A DNA stretch of 64,000 nucleotides, from the NCBI GenBank assembly GCA_001829005.1, contig MIAG01000009.1, positions 603 through 64,602 of the forward strand, in the 5' to 3' direction. The number at the start of each line of letters is the position of its first letter. Position 1 is the stretch's first letter. Under the pieces are notes generated by a model. It saw nothing but the letters and a program-made list of their open reading frames with translations. It was not told the origin of the DNA and searched no databases. Made by a program: the position numbers and the translations under genes. Shown piece after piece: positions 42,278 through 52,266 of the stretch. This DNA comes from Sphingobacteriia bacterium RIFOXYC2_FULL_35_18 (GTDB taxonomy: Bacteria; Bacteroidota; Bacteroidia; Chitinophagales; Chitinophagaceae).

Positions 42278-43195
42278 ATGAGGATGGGCGTTAATAATAA
42301 TCTACTGAATTGTGATATAGAAACTGGTATATGTGAAGTGCCAAAGTATGGTGTAAGCCAACAAGAACAGGCTCCACAAAAGCCCGTTAAGCTCTTGTAT
42401 TTTACGGATCCGATTTGTTCTTCTTGCTGGGGAATTGATCCTCAATTAAGAAAGCTACAACAGGAATATAGTCATTATTTTGATATAGAGTATCGGATGG
42501 GTGGGCTATTAAAAAGTTGGGCTGAATATGGCGGTTCAGATGTGAACGGACCAGCGTCGGTGGAAAAACATTGGAATGAAGCAGGGGCTTATTATCAAAT
42601 GCCTATTGATGGAAGTGTCTGGAACCGAGATCCTTTAGAATCATCCTATCCTCCTTCTATTGCCTTTAAAGCTGCTCAGTTGCAGGGAAACAAAAAGGCT
42701 GGTCAATTTCTGCGTCGAATAAAAGAAATGGTTTTTACAGAACAAATAAATATTGCTCGAAAAGAAAATTTACTGTCTGCGGCAATTGATATTGACCTTA
42801 ATCTTCAACAGTTTGAATCCGATTTAGAACAACGTGCAATTCAGTTATTTGAAGAAGACCTTGCCTTTGCAAGAGCAAAAGATGTGAGAGGGTTTCCTAC
42901 TATTTTTTTCATTGATAACAACAATAATCAATTTAAAGTATATGGAAGTAAACCATACGAAGTATATGAATCTGCCTTACTTAAATTAATTGAAGGACCA
43001 GTTGTAAAAAAATCCACTGGTGAATTGACAGATATATTTAAGTATAATCCAACGGTTACATTGCGTGAATTCGAAGTGTTTTACAACTTGAGTAAAGAAG
43101 AAGCGCATTTAGCTTTAAATAAGATGGTGTTAGAGAATCAATTAATTAAGTCTGAAACCAATGCTGGACCAATATGGAAAGAGGTAAATTTATAG
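42278..43195 (+). CDS. DsbA/FrnE/SpxH-type thioredoxin-fold protein
   Basis: This 305-residue protein without a signal peptide has a thioredoxin-like fold with the redox motif CSSC in YFTDPICSSCWGIDPQLRK (about residues 46-50), a helical insert, and the cis-Pro region VRGFPTIFFIDNN near 205. A C-terminal extra domain (about 240-305) has a helical REFEVFYNLSKEEAHLALNKM look. Relatives are cytoplasmic FrnE/YjbH proteins linked to disulfide stress and protease adaptor roles. The next gene overlaps its 3' end by 22 bases, so the two are coupled. Confidence 0.85.
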   Translation: MRMGVNNNLLNCDIETGICEVPKYGVSQQEQAPQKPVKLLYFTDPICSSCWGIDPQLRKLQQEYSHYFDIEYRMGGLLKSWAEYGGSDVNGPASVEKHWNEAGAYYQMPIDGSVWNRDPLESSYPPSIAFKAAQLQGNKKAGQFLRRIKEMVFTEQINIARKENLLSAAIDIDLNLQQFESDLEQRAIQLFEEDLAFARAKDVRGFPTIFFIDNNNNQFKVYGSKPYEVYESALLKLIEGPVVKKSTGELTDIFKYNPTVTLREFEVFYNLSKEEAHLALNKMVLENQLIKSETNAGPIWKEVNL

Positions 43196-44055
43196 CGTCC
43201 ATCTTTTTAACAACAACAGCCATGACAACATTATCATCATTCAAAAATTTTACAGATACTTTAAAAGAGCAGGAGCAATTAATGCCTGTATTATTTATTG
43301 GTCATGGTTCGCCAATGAATGGAATTGAAGACACTATATTTAGTCGTAACTGGACGCAAATGGCCAAGGATATCCCAACGCCTAATGCAGTATTGGTTGT
43401 TTCTGCACATTGGTTAAGCAGGGGTACAAAAATAACGGCTATGGATTTTCCAAAGACCATACATGATTTTGGTGGGTTCCCTCCAGAACTTTTTGCGGTT
43501 CAGTATCCGGCGCCAGGTAACCCTATATTGGCAAAAGAAACAGCGGGTCTAATTCATTCAACCCAAGTTGAACTAGACCATGATTGGGGCTTAGATCACG
43601 GCACATGGACCGTAGTAAGACATATGTATCCCGATGCAAATATTCCAGTTCTACAATTAAGTATAGATTATACTAAAGCTCCACAATGGCATTATGATCT
43701 AGCAAAAGAGATTCATGCACTTCGAAAAAAAGGGGTACTGATTATTGGCAGTGGTAATATGGTACATAATTTAAGAATGGTTGCTTGGGACAAATTAAAT
43801 GAACCTGAATATGGGTATGATTGGGCATTAACAATGAATGAGAAATTTAAGCAGTTAATTTCTTCCCGAGATTATACATCATTAATCAATTATGAATCCT
43901 TAGGTACAGCTGCAAAATTGGCGATACCTACATCAGAACATTATTTACCCTTGTTATATACGCTTGGGTTGAGTGATTCAAAAGATACAATTTCATTTTT
44001 CAATGACAAGGCAGTAGGCGGTTCGCTTACAATGACGTCGGTGAAGATTGGATAA
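43174..44055 (+). CDS. DODA-type extradiol dioxygenase (YgiD-like)
   Basis: This is a 293-residue LigB-superfamily protein. Conserved segments are LFIGHGSPMN (with the metal His, about residue 44), VVSAHWLSRGTKIT near 78, LDHDWGLDHGTWTVVRHMYP near 135, and LIIGSGNMVHNLR near 190, which fit the zinc-type 4,5-DOPA dioxygenase family. The true physiological substrate is usually unknown. Start choice: ATG 43174 gives a short hydrophobic, signal-like leader; ATG 43222 (MTTLSSFKNF) also aligns well with relatives and is possible. The gene overlaps the DsbA-like gene. Confidence 0.87.
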   Translation: MERGKFIASIFLTTTAMTTLSSFKNFTDTLKEQEQLMPVLFIGHGSPMNGIEDTIFSRNWTQMAKDIPTPNAVLVVSAHWLSRGTKITAMDFPKTIHDFGGFPPELFAVQYPAPGNPILAKETAGLIHSTQVELDHDWGLDHGTWTVVRHMYPDANIPVLQLSIDYTKAPQWHYDLAKEIHALRKKGVLIIGSGNMVHNLRMVAWDKLNEPEYGYDWALTMNEKFKQLISSRDYTSLINYESLGTAAKLAIPTSEHYLPLLYTLGLSDSKDTISFFNDKAVGGSLTMTSVKIG

Positions 44056-44152
44056 AATTCAACCTTGAGGGGTAATTGATTCATAGTATAATCACCATGA
44101 ATTTAGCCTATTAACATAGCATAAATTAGTATAGACGATTCGCTAAACTTTT

Positions 44153-44377
44153 ATGCATATGAAACTTTTGACTTTTTTGATATCAGGCTTTCTGCTGATC
44201 ACCACTTTAGTTGCTTGTAAAAAAAGCACTGATCAAACTACTACGCCAACACCTACACCAACTCCACCACCAGTAACAGTACCTCAAGGCAATTACTCTG
44301 GCCAATATTTAACCCTTTCTACAGTAGAAAATGTTGCTTCTCCTTGGACGGAGTTGAAGGCTGATACAGTATACTAG
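44153..44377 (+). CDS. Short lipoprotein, perhaps truncated
   Basis: This is a 74-residue reading frame with a convincing lipoprotein signal (MKLLTFLISGFLLITTLVACKK, lipobox Cys), then a Thr-Pro repeat linker (TPTPTPTPPP) and only about 30 further residues. The linker normally tethers a folded domain, which is missing, so the gene may be the remnant of a longer surface protein. No continuation was found in the other frames before the next gene at 44490. The real start could be the second Met (MKLLTF). Confidence 0.5.
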   Translation: MHMKLLTFLISGFLLITTLVACKKSTDQTTTPTPTPTPPPVTVPQGNYSGQYLTLSTVENVASPWTELKADTVY

Positions 44378-44489
44378 AAAATAATTTACTCTGTTTGCTA
44401 CGTTTGTACCCCTTTTTTGGGAAGAAAGTGTTGCGGTATTAAGATAATTTAGTAAATTATATTGTAGCAAATATTTTAAAATACTCTTT

Positions 44490-46013
44490 ATGTATACCAA
44501 AAGACATCGCTTTTTATTAGTTGCAATTGCACTTTTAAGTTTGATGAATATGCAGGCATAAATAATTAAAAAGCCAAATATTATTTTAATTTATACAGAT
44601 GATTTAGGTTATGGTGATGTAAGTGCATACGGAACCTCTGCAATCAAAACACCTAATATTGATCGTCTTGCTAAGAATGGTGTTCGTTTTACCAATGCAC
44701 ATGCAACTTCCGCAACTTGCACTCCATCTAGGTTTTCATTGTTAACTGGAAAATATGCATGGCGTAAACAAGGAACAGGTATTGCTCCTGGAGATGCTTC
44801 CTTATTAATTCCTGTTTCTACTAAAACATTGCCTGGTATATTACAAAAAGGAGGATACCATACTGCTGTAATTGGTAAATGGCATTTAGGATTAGGGGAT
44901 GAAAAAGGAGCAGACTGGAATGGAAAAATAGCCCCCGGACCAATAGAGATAGGATTCAATTATTCTTTCTTAATTCCTGCAACAGGAGATCGGGTTCCTT
45001 GTGTATTTGTAGAAAATCACCAGGTTGTCAATTTAGATAAGAATGATCCAATCAAAGTAAGTTATAAAGAACCATTAGACCCTAATGCTCCAACAGGAAA
45101 AAAGAATCCTGAGTTATTAAAATTGCACCCTTCACATGGTCATGATATGACCATTGTAAATGGAATCAGTAGAATAGGATATATGTCAGGAGGAAATGCA
45201 GCACTTTGGAAAGATGAAGATTTTGCAGATATATTGGTTCAAAAAGCAACAACATACATTGCTCAGCAAAAATCAAAACCATTTTTTCTTTACTTCTCAA
45301 CACATGATATTCATGTTCCCCGAATTGCAAATGAACGTTTTGTGGGTAAAAGTGGAATGGGAGCAAGAGGTGATGTATTGTTGCAATTAGATTGGACTGT
45401 AGGACAAATAGAAGCGGTGCTCAAAAAGAATGGGCTTTTAGAAAACACCCTAATTATTTTCACGAGAGATAATGGACAAGTAATTGATGACGGTTATAAA
45501 GATGAGGCGGTAGAAAAATTAGGTATGCACAAACCCAATGGAATTTTCAGAGGGGGTAAATACAGTGCTTTTGAAGCGGGCACTAGAGTGCCGTTTATTG
45601 TTAGTTGGCCAGCTAAAGTTAAAGCAGGCAAAGTGAATGATGCCTTATTTAGTCAGATTGATTTATATGCCAGTTTAGCACAATTGGCTGGTGTTAAAAT
45701 AGATGAAGGACAAGCTCCGGATAGTAAAAATGCATTACCTAATTTATTAAATCAAAACACGGAATCCAGAGAATTTTTGGTAGAACAGTCGCTCAATTCT
45801 ACGCTTTCTTTATTGGTAGGAAATTGGAAATACATTGAACCATCTAAAGGCCCTAAAATAAATAAAGACACCAATACAGAGTTGGGTAATTTACAAGAGC
45901 CACAATTGTATAACTTAGCTGAAGATCCAGGGGAAACTAAAAACCTTGCATCCATTTACCCTGATAGAATAAATGAAATGAAAACAATGTTAGAAAAGAT
46001 TAAAATAAAATAA
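44490..46013 (+). pseudogene. Sulfatase gene with an in-frame stop in the signal peptide
   Basis: The frame from ATG 44490 reads a 23-residue signal peptide ending MNMQA, then TAA (44559-44561), then continues in the same frame as an arylsulfatase to 46013. Just after the stop come the metal-binding IYTDDLGYGD, and at residue 77 the CTPSR motif whose Cys becomes formylglycine. CAA in place of TAA would restore a normal enzyme of about 507 residues. The first in-frame ATG after the stop (44739) would delete both the metal site and the nucleophile, so a shortened product would be inactive. Either a recent mutation or a sequence error. Confidence 0.85.
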
Positions 46014-46014
46014 A

Positions 46015-47139
46015 TTGGGTTTAAAACGAATTCATTTTGGCTTCTTTTGTTTTGTTGTTTTATTAGTTGGATGTAAGAACAATGAAGAAACTGTATTAAC
46101 AGATGCGCAGAAGGATTCTGCCCACGCTTGTATGCAAGTGCCTCAGCGATTTGGAACTCATTCCGATTCAAGCATCGCTTTTGGAGGAGACAGTTCTTAT
46201 GCAAATATGGTGTTGATTCCGGGTGGTAGTTTTGAAATGGGTGGAGACAATGATCAAGCAGCCGAAGATGAATTCCCTAAACATAAAGTTACTATTGCGC
46301 CATTTTATATGGATGTAACAGAAGTCACCAATGCGCAGTTCAAAAAATTTGTTGATGCAACAAAATATATTACAACTGCAGAGCGTAAACCCAATTGGGA
46401 AGAGTTAAAAAAAACGGTACCACCTGGAACACCTAAACCAGCTGATAGTTTATTAGTAGCTGCTTCATTGGTTTTTAAACAAAGTACAGGTCCTGTTAAT
46501 TTAAATGATTATAATCAATGGTGGAGTTGGGTTACAGGAGCCAATTGGAAACAACCGCAAGGACCAGGAAGCTCAATTAAAGGGAAAGAAAATTATCCTG
46601 TAGTACATGTAAGTTGGGATGATGCAATGGCTTATTGTAAATGGGCAGGAAAAAGGTTACCTACAGAAGCAGAGTGGGAATTTGCTGCAAGAGGTGGGCG
46701 CATCAATCAGATTTATCCTTGGGGTAATGAGCCCGTTAATCAAGGAAATCCTAAAACAAATAGTTGGGAAGGAAATTTTCCCTATTACAATGAGCAGAAA
46801 GATGGGTATCTAAAATATGCGCCAGTAAAAATGTTTGGATGTAATAATTATGGCTTATTTGATATGGCAGGCAATGTATGGGAATGGTGCAGTGATTGGT
46901 ATCATCATGATTATTATAAGACCCTTGCAAAAACCAACAGTCTTAATCCCTCTGGGCCTAATAAAAGTTATGACCCACAAGACCCATATACACCCAAAAG
47001 AGTGTTGCGTGGTGGAAGTTTTTTGTGCAATGATGCATATTGTAGTGGGTATCGTGTTGCAAGAAGAATGAAGAGTAGTCCTGATACGGGCTTAGAACAT
47101 ACAGGCTTTAGGTGTGTGCGTGATATTGCAAAGCCATGA
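46015..47139 (+). CDS. Formylglycine-generating enzyme-type protein (sulfatase modifier)
   Basis: FGE oxidises the sulfatase active-site Cys to formylglycine. This 374-residue protein, from a TTG start directly behind the sulfatase stop, begins with a lipoprotein signal (Cys in LLVGCKNN). It then carries the SUMF1 domain: MVLIPGGSFEMGGDND near 65, PVVHVSWDDAMAYCKWAGKRLPTEAEWEFAARGG, NVWEWCSDWY, and RVLRGGSFLCNDAYCSGYRVARR. The last keeps the two catalytic Cys spaced C-x4-C as in true FGE. Three Cys-type sulfatases surround it, so its substrates are evidently local. Export is notable. Confidence 0.88.
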   Translation: MGLKRIHFGFFCFVVLLVGCKNNEETVLTDAQKDSAHACMQVPQRFGTHSDSSIAFGGDSSYANMVLIPGGSFEMGGDNDQAAEDEFPKHKVTIAPFYMDVTEVTNAQFKKFVDATKYITTAERKPNWEELKKTVPPGTPKPADSLLVAASLVFKQSTGPVNLNDYNQWWSWVTGANWKQPQGPGSSIKGKENYPVVHVSWDDAMAYCKWAGKRLPTEAEWEFAARGGRINQIYPWGNEPVNQGNPKTNSWEGNFPYYNEQKDGYLKYAPVKMFGCNNYGLFDMAGNVWEWCSDWYHHDYYKTLAKTNSLNPSGPNKSYDPQDPYTPKRVLRGGSFLCNDAYCSGYRVARRMKSSPDTGLEHTGFRCVRDIAKP

Positions 47140-47162
47140 TATTAACAATTAAATGGAGAGTG

Positions 47163-48638
47163 ATGATTAAAAGAATATTTGCCATTATTTCCTTGTTGCT
47201 TTGTTTGGTTAGCGTTAATGCGCAAAAGCAAAATAACCCTCCCAATATTATTGTAATTCTAACAGACGATTTAGGATGGGCAGATTTGGGTAGTTATGGA
47301 AGTACGTTTTATGAAACACCTCAACTAGACCAATTGGCTAAAACAGGTATTAAGTTCAGCAATGCTTATTCAACCAGCCCTGTGTGTAGTCCAACTAGAG
47401 CCAGTTTGATGACAGGAAAATATCCTACAAAAACTGGAGTAACAGATTGGATACCTGGGAGAAGTGAAGATGGGAAAAAAAGGGACTATGAAAAAATCAA
47501 GCCACCACCAACTGCTTTTCAATTGCCTTTGCAAGAAAAAACAATTGCTGAATATGCACTAGAAAATGGCTATCAAACTTTTTTTGCTGGCAAGTGGCAT
47601 TTAGGGGAGGATGAAAAATACTGGCCAGAGCACCAAGGCTTTCAAACAAATAAAGCCGGTTGGAGTAAGGGTGGTCCTACTGGAAGAATTAATGATAATA
47701 CAGGTGGTTTTTTTACTCCCTATAAAAATCCTTTATTGTCAGATGGACCAATGGGAGAATATTTAACGGATCGTCTAACCAATGAATGCATACAATTTTT
47801 AGAGAATAAATCGGATAAACCATTTTTCTTAATGTATTCTATGTATGCTGTACACAATCCATTGCAAGCACCTAAAGCATTGATTCAAAAATACCAGTCT
47901 AAGCAAAAGCAGTTGGGCTTGAACGATCAACAAAGATTTGCAAAAGATGAGGAATGGATGAAGCCAGAAGCAGGATGGAAAAGAAGATTGGTTCAAGACA
48001 ATCCAGTGTATGCAGCAATGATCAAAAATATGGATTGGAATATCGGTAGGTTATTGGATAAATTAAAATCACTGCATCTTGATGATAATACCATGATTGT
48101 TTTCACTTCCGATAATGGTGGATTGAGTACTGCGGAAGGAAGTAATACGGTAAATGGTCCATTCAGAGCAGGAAAAGGCTGGTTGTATGAAGGTGGAATA
48201 AGGGTTCCTTTTATCCTATATTGGAAGGGAAAAATAATGGGCGGCGCTACCCATGATTTTCCAATAACAGTTGCAGATATATTTCCAACATTGGCAAGTG
48301 TAATAAATACACAATATAAAAAAGATCGATTGGTTGATGGAGAAAATATTCTTTCAATGATTCAAGAGCCAAATAAAAAAAGAACACTTTTCTGGCATTA
48401 TCCTCATTACAGTAATCAAGGCGGAAAGCCAGCCGCAGCAATACGTTCAGGCGATTATAAATTAATTTATCATTACGAAAATAAAGAGGTAGAGCTATTT
48501 GATTTAAGAAATGACGTTGCTGAAAAATACAATATTGCAAAAGAAAAAAAAGTACTAACGTCACAATTAAAAAAACAATTAATGAGTTGGTTAAATCAAA
48601 TTGGTGCAAAAAAATCTTTGACAGTAGGTTTATCTTAA
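47163..48638 (+). CDS. Sulfatase (alkaline-phosphatase superfamily), exported
   Basis: This is a 491-residue periplasmic sulfatase. The signal peptide starts at ATG 47163 (MIKRIFAIISLLLCLVSVNAQ); the earlier ATG at 47136 overlaps the FGE stop and adds nine residues. Metal site IVILTDDLGWADLGSYG near residue 28; modification motif CSPTR near residue 75, followed by ASLMTGKYP; GKWHLG near 140; and VFTSDNGG near 315. Residue pattern suits the S1 sulfatases of Bacteroidota glycan loci. Substrate cannot be fixed. It lies 23 bases after FGE and 7 before the third sulfatase. Confidence 0.92.
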   Translation: MIKRIFAIISLLLCLVSVNAQKQNNPPNIIVILTDDLGWADLGSYGSTFYETPQLDQLAKTGIKFSNAYSTSPVCSPTRASLMTGKYPTKTGVTDWIPGRSEDGKKRDYEKIKPPPTAFQLPLQEKTIAEYALENGYQTFFAGKWHLGEDEKYWPEHQGFQTNKAGWSKGGPTGRINDNTGGFFTPYKNPLLSDGPMGEYLTDRLTNECIQFLENKSDKPFFLMYSMYAVHNPLQAPKALIQKYQSKQKQLGLNDQQRFAKDEEWMKPEAGWKRRLVQDNPVYAAMIKNMDWNIGRLLDKLKSLHLDDNTMIVFTSDNGGLSTAEGSNTVNGPFRAGKGWLYEGGIRVPFILYWKGKIMGGATHDFPITVADIFPTLASVINTQYKKDRLVDGENILSMIQEPNKKRTLFWHYPHYSNQGGKPAAAIRSGDYKLIYHYENKEVELFDLRNDVAEKYNIAKEKKVLTSQLKKQLMSWLNQIGAKKSLTVGLS

Positions 48639-48645
48639 ATTTGTA

Positions 48646-50037
48646 ATGATGAAAGTAATACTTACTGTTTTATTTTTTTTACTACTGAGTACTCAAGTAG
48701 TTTTATTGGCGCAAAAGCAGAAGCCCAATATTATTTTTATTTTATCGGATGATTTGGGGTATGGCGATTTGGGATGTTATGGTTCTACACAAATTAGCAC
48801 GCCTAATATAGATGCACTTGCAAAGTCTGGAACAAAATTTACACAGTTTTATGCTGGGAGTACTGTTTGTGCACCCTCAAGGGCATCGTTAATGACTGGT
48901 TTGCATACCGGTCATGTATCCATCCGAGGGAATGGCGAAGTTCCCTTAGCTGCAACCGATAGCATACTTCCTCAATATTTACACCAAGCAGGATATAAAA
49001 ATGGATTAGTAGGTAAATGGGGATTAGGGCAGACTGGAACTACCGGTGTACCTGAGAAAAAAGGATGGGATTTCTTTGCAGGATTATTACATCATGTTGA
49101 GGGCCATTTTCAGAAACCCGATTCAGCATGGAAATTATTGAATGAGACCACTACTCGAATAAAAATTCCCGAAAATCAATACAGCAATGAATGGTTTACA
49201 AGTCAGGCAAAAATTTTTATTCAAGAGAATCAATCTAATCCCTTTTTTTTATACCTGGCATATACATTGCCACATGCCGAACTTGTAGTACCAAAAGCAG
49301 CTATGCAGCCTTATTTAACAGAAGATGGTGCGAGTAAGTTTGGGCAAGAAAAAGGGCATCCGATAGGACAACATTATGGGGCACAAGCTTTTCCCAAAGC
49401 AGCCTATGCCGCAATGGTATCTCAGATGGATGAATACATCGGACAAATTGTTGCTTATTTAAAAGAACAAAAATTATACGATAATACTATTATCGTTTTT
49501 ACAAGCGATAATGGCACACATAAAGAGGGTGGTAGAACGAATCAGGATATTCAATTTTTTAATAGTAGTGGTGGATTAAGAGGAGCAAAAAGAGATCTAT
49601 ATGAAGGTGGTATAAGGGTCCCGTTTATTGTAAGTTGGAAAGGGAAAATAAAGCCAGGTACGATCAATCAGCATATTGGAGCGTTATGGGATATACTTCC
49701 CACATTCAATGAAATTGCAGGGGTAACTGTTAAACCTCCAACCGATGGTATTTCAATGATTAAGGCATTAAAAGGTAAAAAGCAATTGGCGCACAATTTA
49801 TTGTATTGGGAGTTTTATGAAGGAGGGTTTAAGCAAGCCATCTTGCAGAACAATTTGAAAGCCATTCGATTTTATAAAGGGACTACCCCAATTAGAACAG
49901 AATTATATGACCTAGCAATTGATAGGGGTGAAACCATTGATATTGCAGCACAAAACGAGCAAAAAGTAAAATTGATGGAAGCGTTGATGAACAGAGAAAG
50001 AACTACATCTAGCAATCCCTTATTTCAAATTAAGTAA
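48646..50037 (+). CDS. Sulfatase (arylsulfatase type), exported
   Basis: This is a 463-residue sulfatase. The signal peptide (about residues 1-24) ends at LLAQ, followed by NIIFILSDDLGYGDLGCYG, the CAPSRASLMTGLHTGH modification motif near residue 75, GKWGLGQ near 125, and VFTSDNGTHKEGG near 285. It differs enough from the other two sulfatases to act on another sulfate position. It is followed by galK after 3 bases, which ties desulfation of the glycan to galactose use. Confidence 0.92.
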   Translation: MMKVILTVLFFLLLSTQVVLLAQKQKPNIIFILSDDLGYGDLGCYGSTQISTPNIDALAKSGTKFTQFYAGSTVCAPSRASLMTGLHTGHVSIRGNGEVPLAATDSILPQYLHQAGYKNGLVGKWGLGQTGTTGVPEKKGWDFFAGLLHHVEGHFQKPDSAWKLLNETTTRIKIPENQYSNEWFTSQAKIFIQENQSNPFFLYLAYTLPHAELVVPKAAMQPYLTEDGASKFGQEKGHPIGQHYGAQAFPKAAYAAMVSQMDEYIGQIVAYLKEQKLYDNTIIVFTSDNGTHKEGGRTNQDIQFFNSSGGLRGAKRDLYEGGIRVPFIVSWKGKIKPGTINQHIGALWDILPTFNEIAGVTVKPPTDGISMIKALKGKKQLAHNLLYWEFYEGGFKQAILQNNLKAIRFYKGTTPIRTELYDLAIDRGETIDIAAQNEQKVKLMEALMNRERTTSSNPLFQIK

Positions 50038-50040
50038 GCC

Positions 50041-51192
50041 ATGAAAACCCAATTAGCCCAATATTTTTTTGAGCAATACCATCATCAACCTACTGTTATT
50101 GTTCGATCTCCAGGCAGAGTAAATATTATTGGTGAGCATGCCGATTACAACAACGGTTTTGTATTACCAGCCGCAATTGATAAGGCAGCATATTTAGCGG
50201 TTTCATTAAGAGATGATCTAGAAATACATTTGACTGCTTTAGATTTAAATGAACAATTTTCTACTACAGTTGATGAATTAAAACCAATAGGAGACGTAAG
50301 TTGGCCTAATTATATTTTAGGAAGTGCAGCTCAGTTCTTGAAGCATGATATTCAATTGCCTGGCTTTAATGCAGTCTTAACAAGCAATGTGCCTATTGGG
50401 GCAGGATTGTCTTCTTCAGCTGCTGTGGAGTGTGCTACTGTTTTTGCATTGAATCATCTATTAAAAACCAATATTGAAAGAGTGCCAATGGTTGCAATGG
50501 CACAGAAAGCCGAGCATGAATATGCTGGAGTAATGTGCGGAATCATGGATCAATTTGCATCAATGATGGGTAAGGCAAATCAGGTAATAAAATTAGATTG
50601 TCGTTCACTCGAATATGAGTATGTACCCTTTAAATTGGATGGGATAAAAATTTTGTTATTAAACACCAATGTAAAACATTCATTGGCCTCTTCCGAATAT
50701 AATACGCGTCGTTTAGAATGTATGCAAGCGGTAGAGATGATTCAAACAAATCATCCTGAAGTACTTTCTTTAAGAGATGCAACTATTGAAATGCTTGATC
50801 AATATGTATTGCCATTTAACGATTTAGTGTATCAACGGAGTCGATTTGTGGTAGATGAAATGGAACGCTTGAACCAGGCTTGTCAATTTTTGCAAGACGA
50901 TAATATATCGGCACTGGGTAATTGTATGTTTAAAACCCATGATGGATTGAGTAGACAGTACGAGGTAAGTTGTAAGGAATTAGACTACTTAGTAAATTTT
51001 GTAAGATCTCGCAATGAAGTCATTGGTGCTAGAATGATGGGTGGCGGGTTTGGAGGCTGCACCATCAACTTGGTACAAGAAGATAAAATTGAATCCTTAA
51101 TTAGTGTTATTAAACCAGCTTATGAAGAAGCAATGGGATTGCCATTGGATTATTATATAGCAACCATACAGAACGGTACAGAAATAATTTAA
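50041..51192 (+). CDS. galK: Galactokinase
   Basis: GalK phosphorylates galactose at C1, the first Leloir step. The 383 residues show the GHMP kinase signatures: GRVNIIGEHADYNNGFVLPAAI near residues 24-45 (galactokinase signature), PIGAGLSSSAAVE near 118 (ATP loop), and MMGGGFGGCTINLV near 340. Length is typical. It is followed by galT after two bases, the usual pair. Placement directly behind sulfatases indicates that galactose or a galactose-containing sulfated glycan is the substrate of this locus. Confidence 0.95.
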   Translation: MKTQLAQYFFEQYHHQPTVIVRSPGRVNIIGEHADYNNGFVLPAAIDKAAYLAVSLRDDLEIHLTALDLNEQFSTTVDELKPIGDVSWPNYILGSAAQFLKHDIQLPGFNAVLTSNVPIGAGLSSSAAVECATVFALNHLLKTNIERVPMVAMAQKAEHEYAGVMCGIMDQFASMMGKANQVIKLDCRSLEYEYVPFKLDGIKILLLNTNVKHSLASSEYNTRRLECMQAVEMIQTNHPEVLSLRDATIEMLDQYVLPFNDLVYQRSRFVVDEMERLNQACQFLQDDNISALGNCMFKTHDGLSRQYEVSCKELDYLVNFVRSRNEVIGARMMGGGFGGCTINLVQEDKIESLISVIKPAYEEAMGLPLDYYIATIQNGTEII

Positions 51193-51194
51193 TT

Positions 51195-52237
<1,043 letters not shown>

Positions 52238-52266
52238 AAACAGTTGATTAGTTAGGTAGCAAGTTC

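Noticed and set aside
44739..46013. A complete sulfatase starting at ATG 44739
   Set aside because: This start omits the signal peptide, the first metal-binding Asp pair and the CTPSR nucleophile, all of which are present in the same frame upstream. The interrupted longer gene is the better reading.
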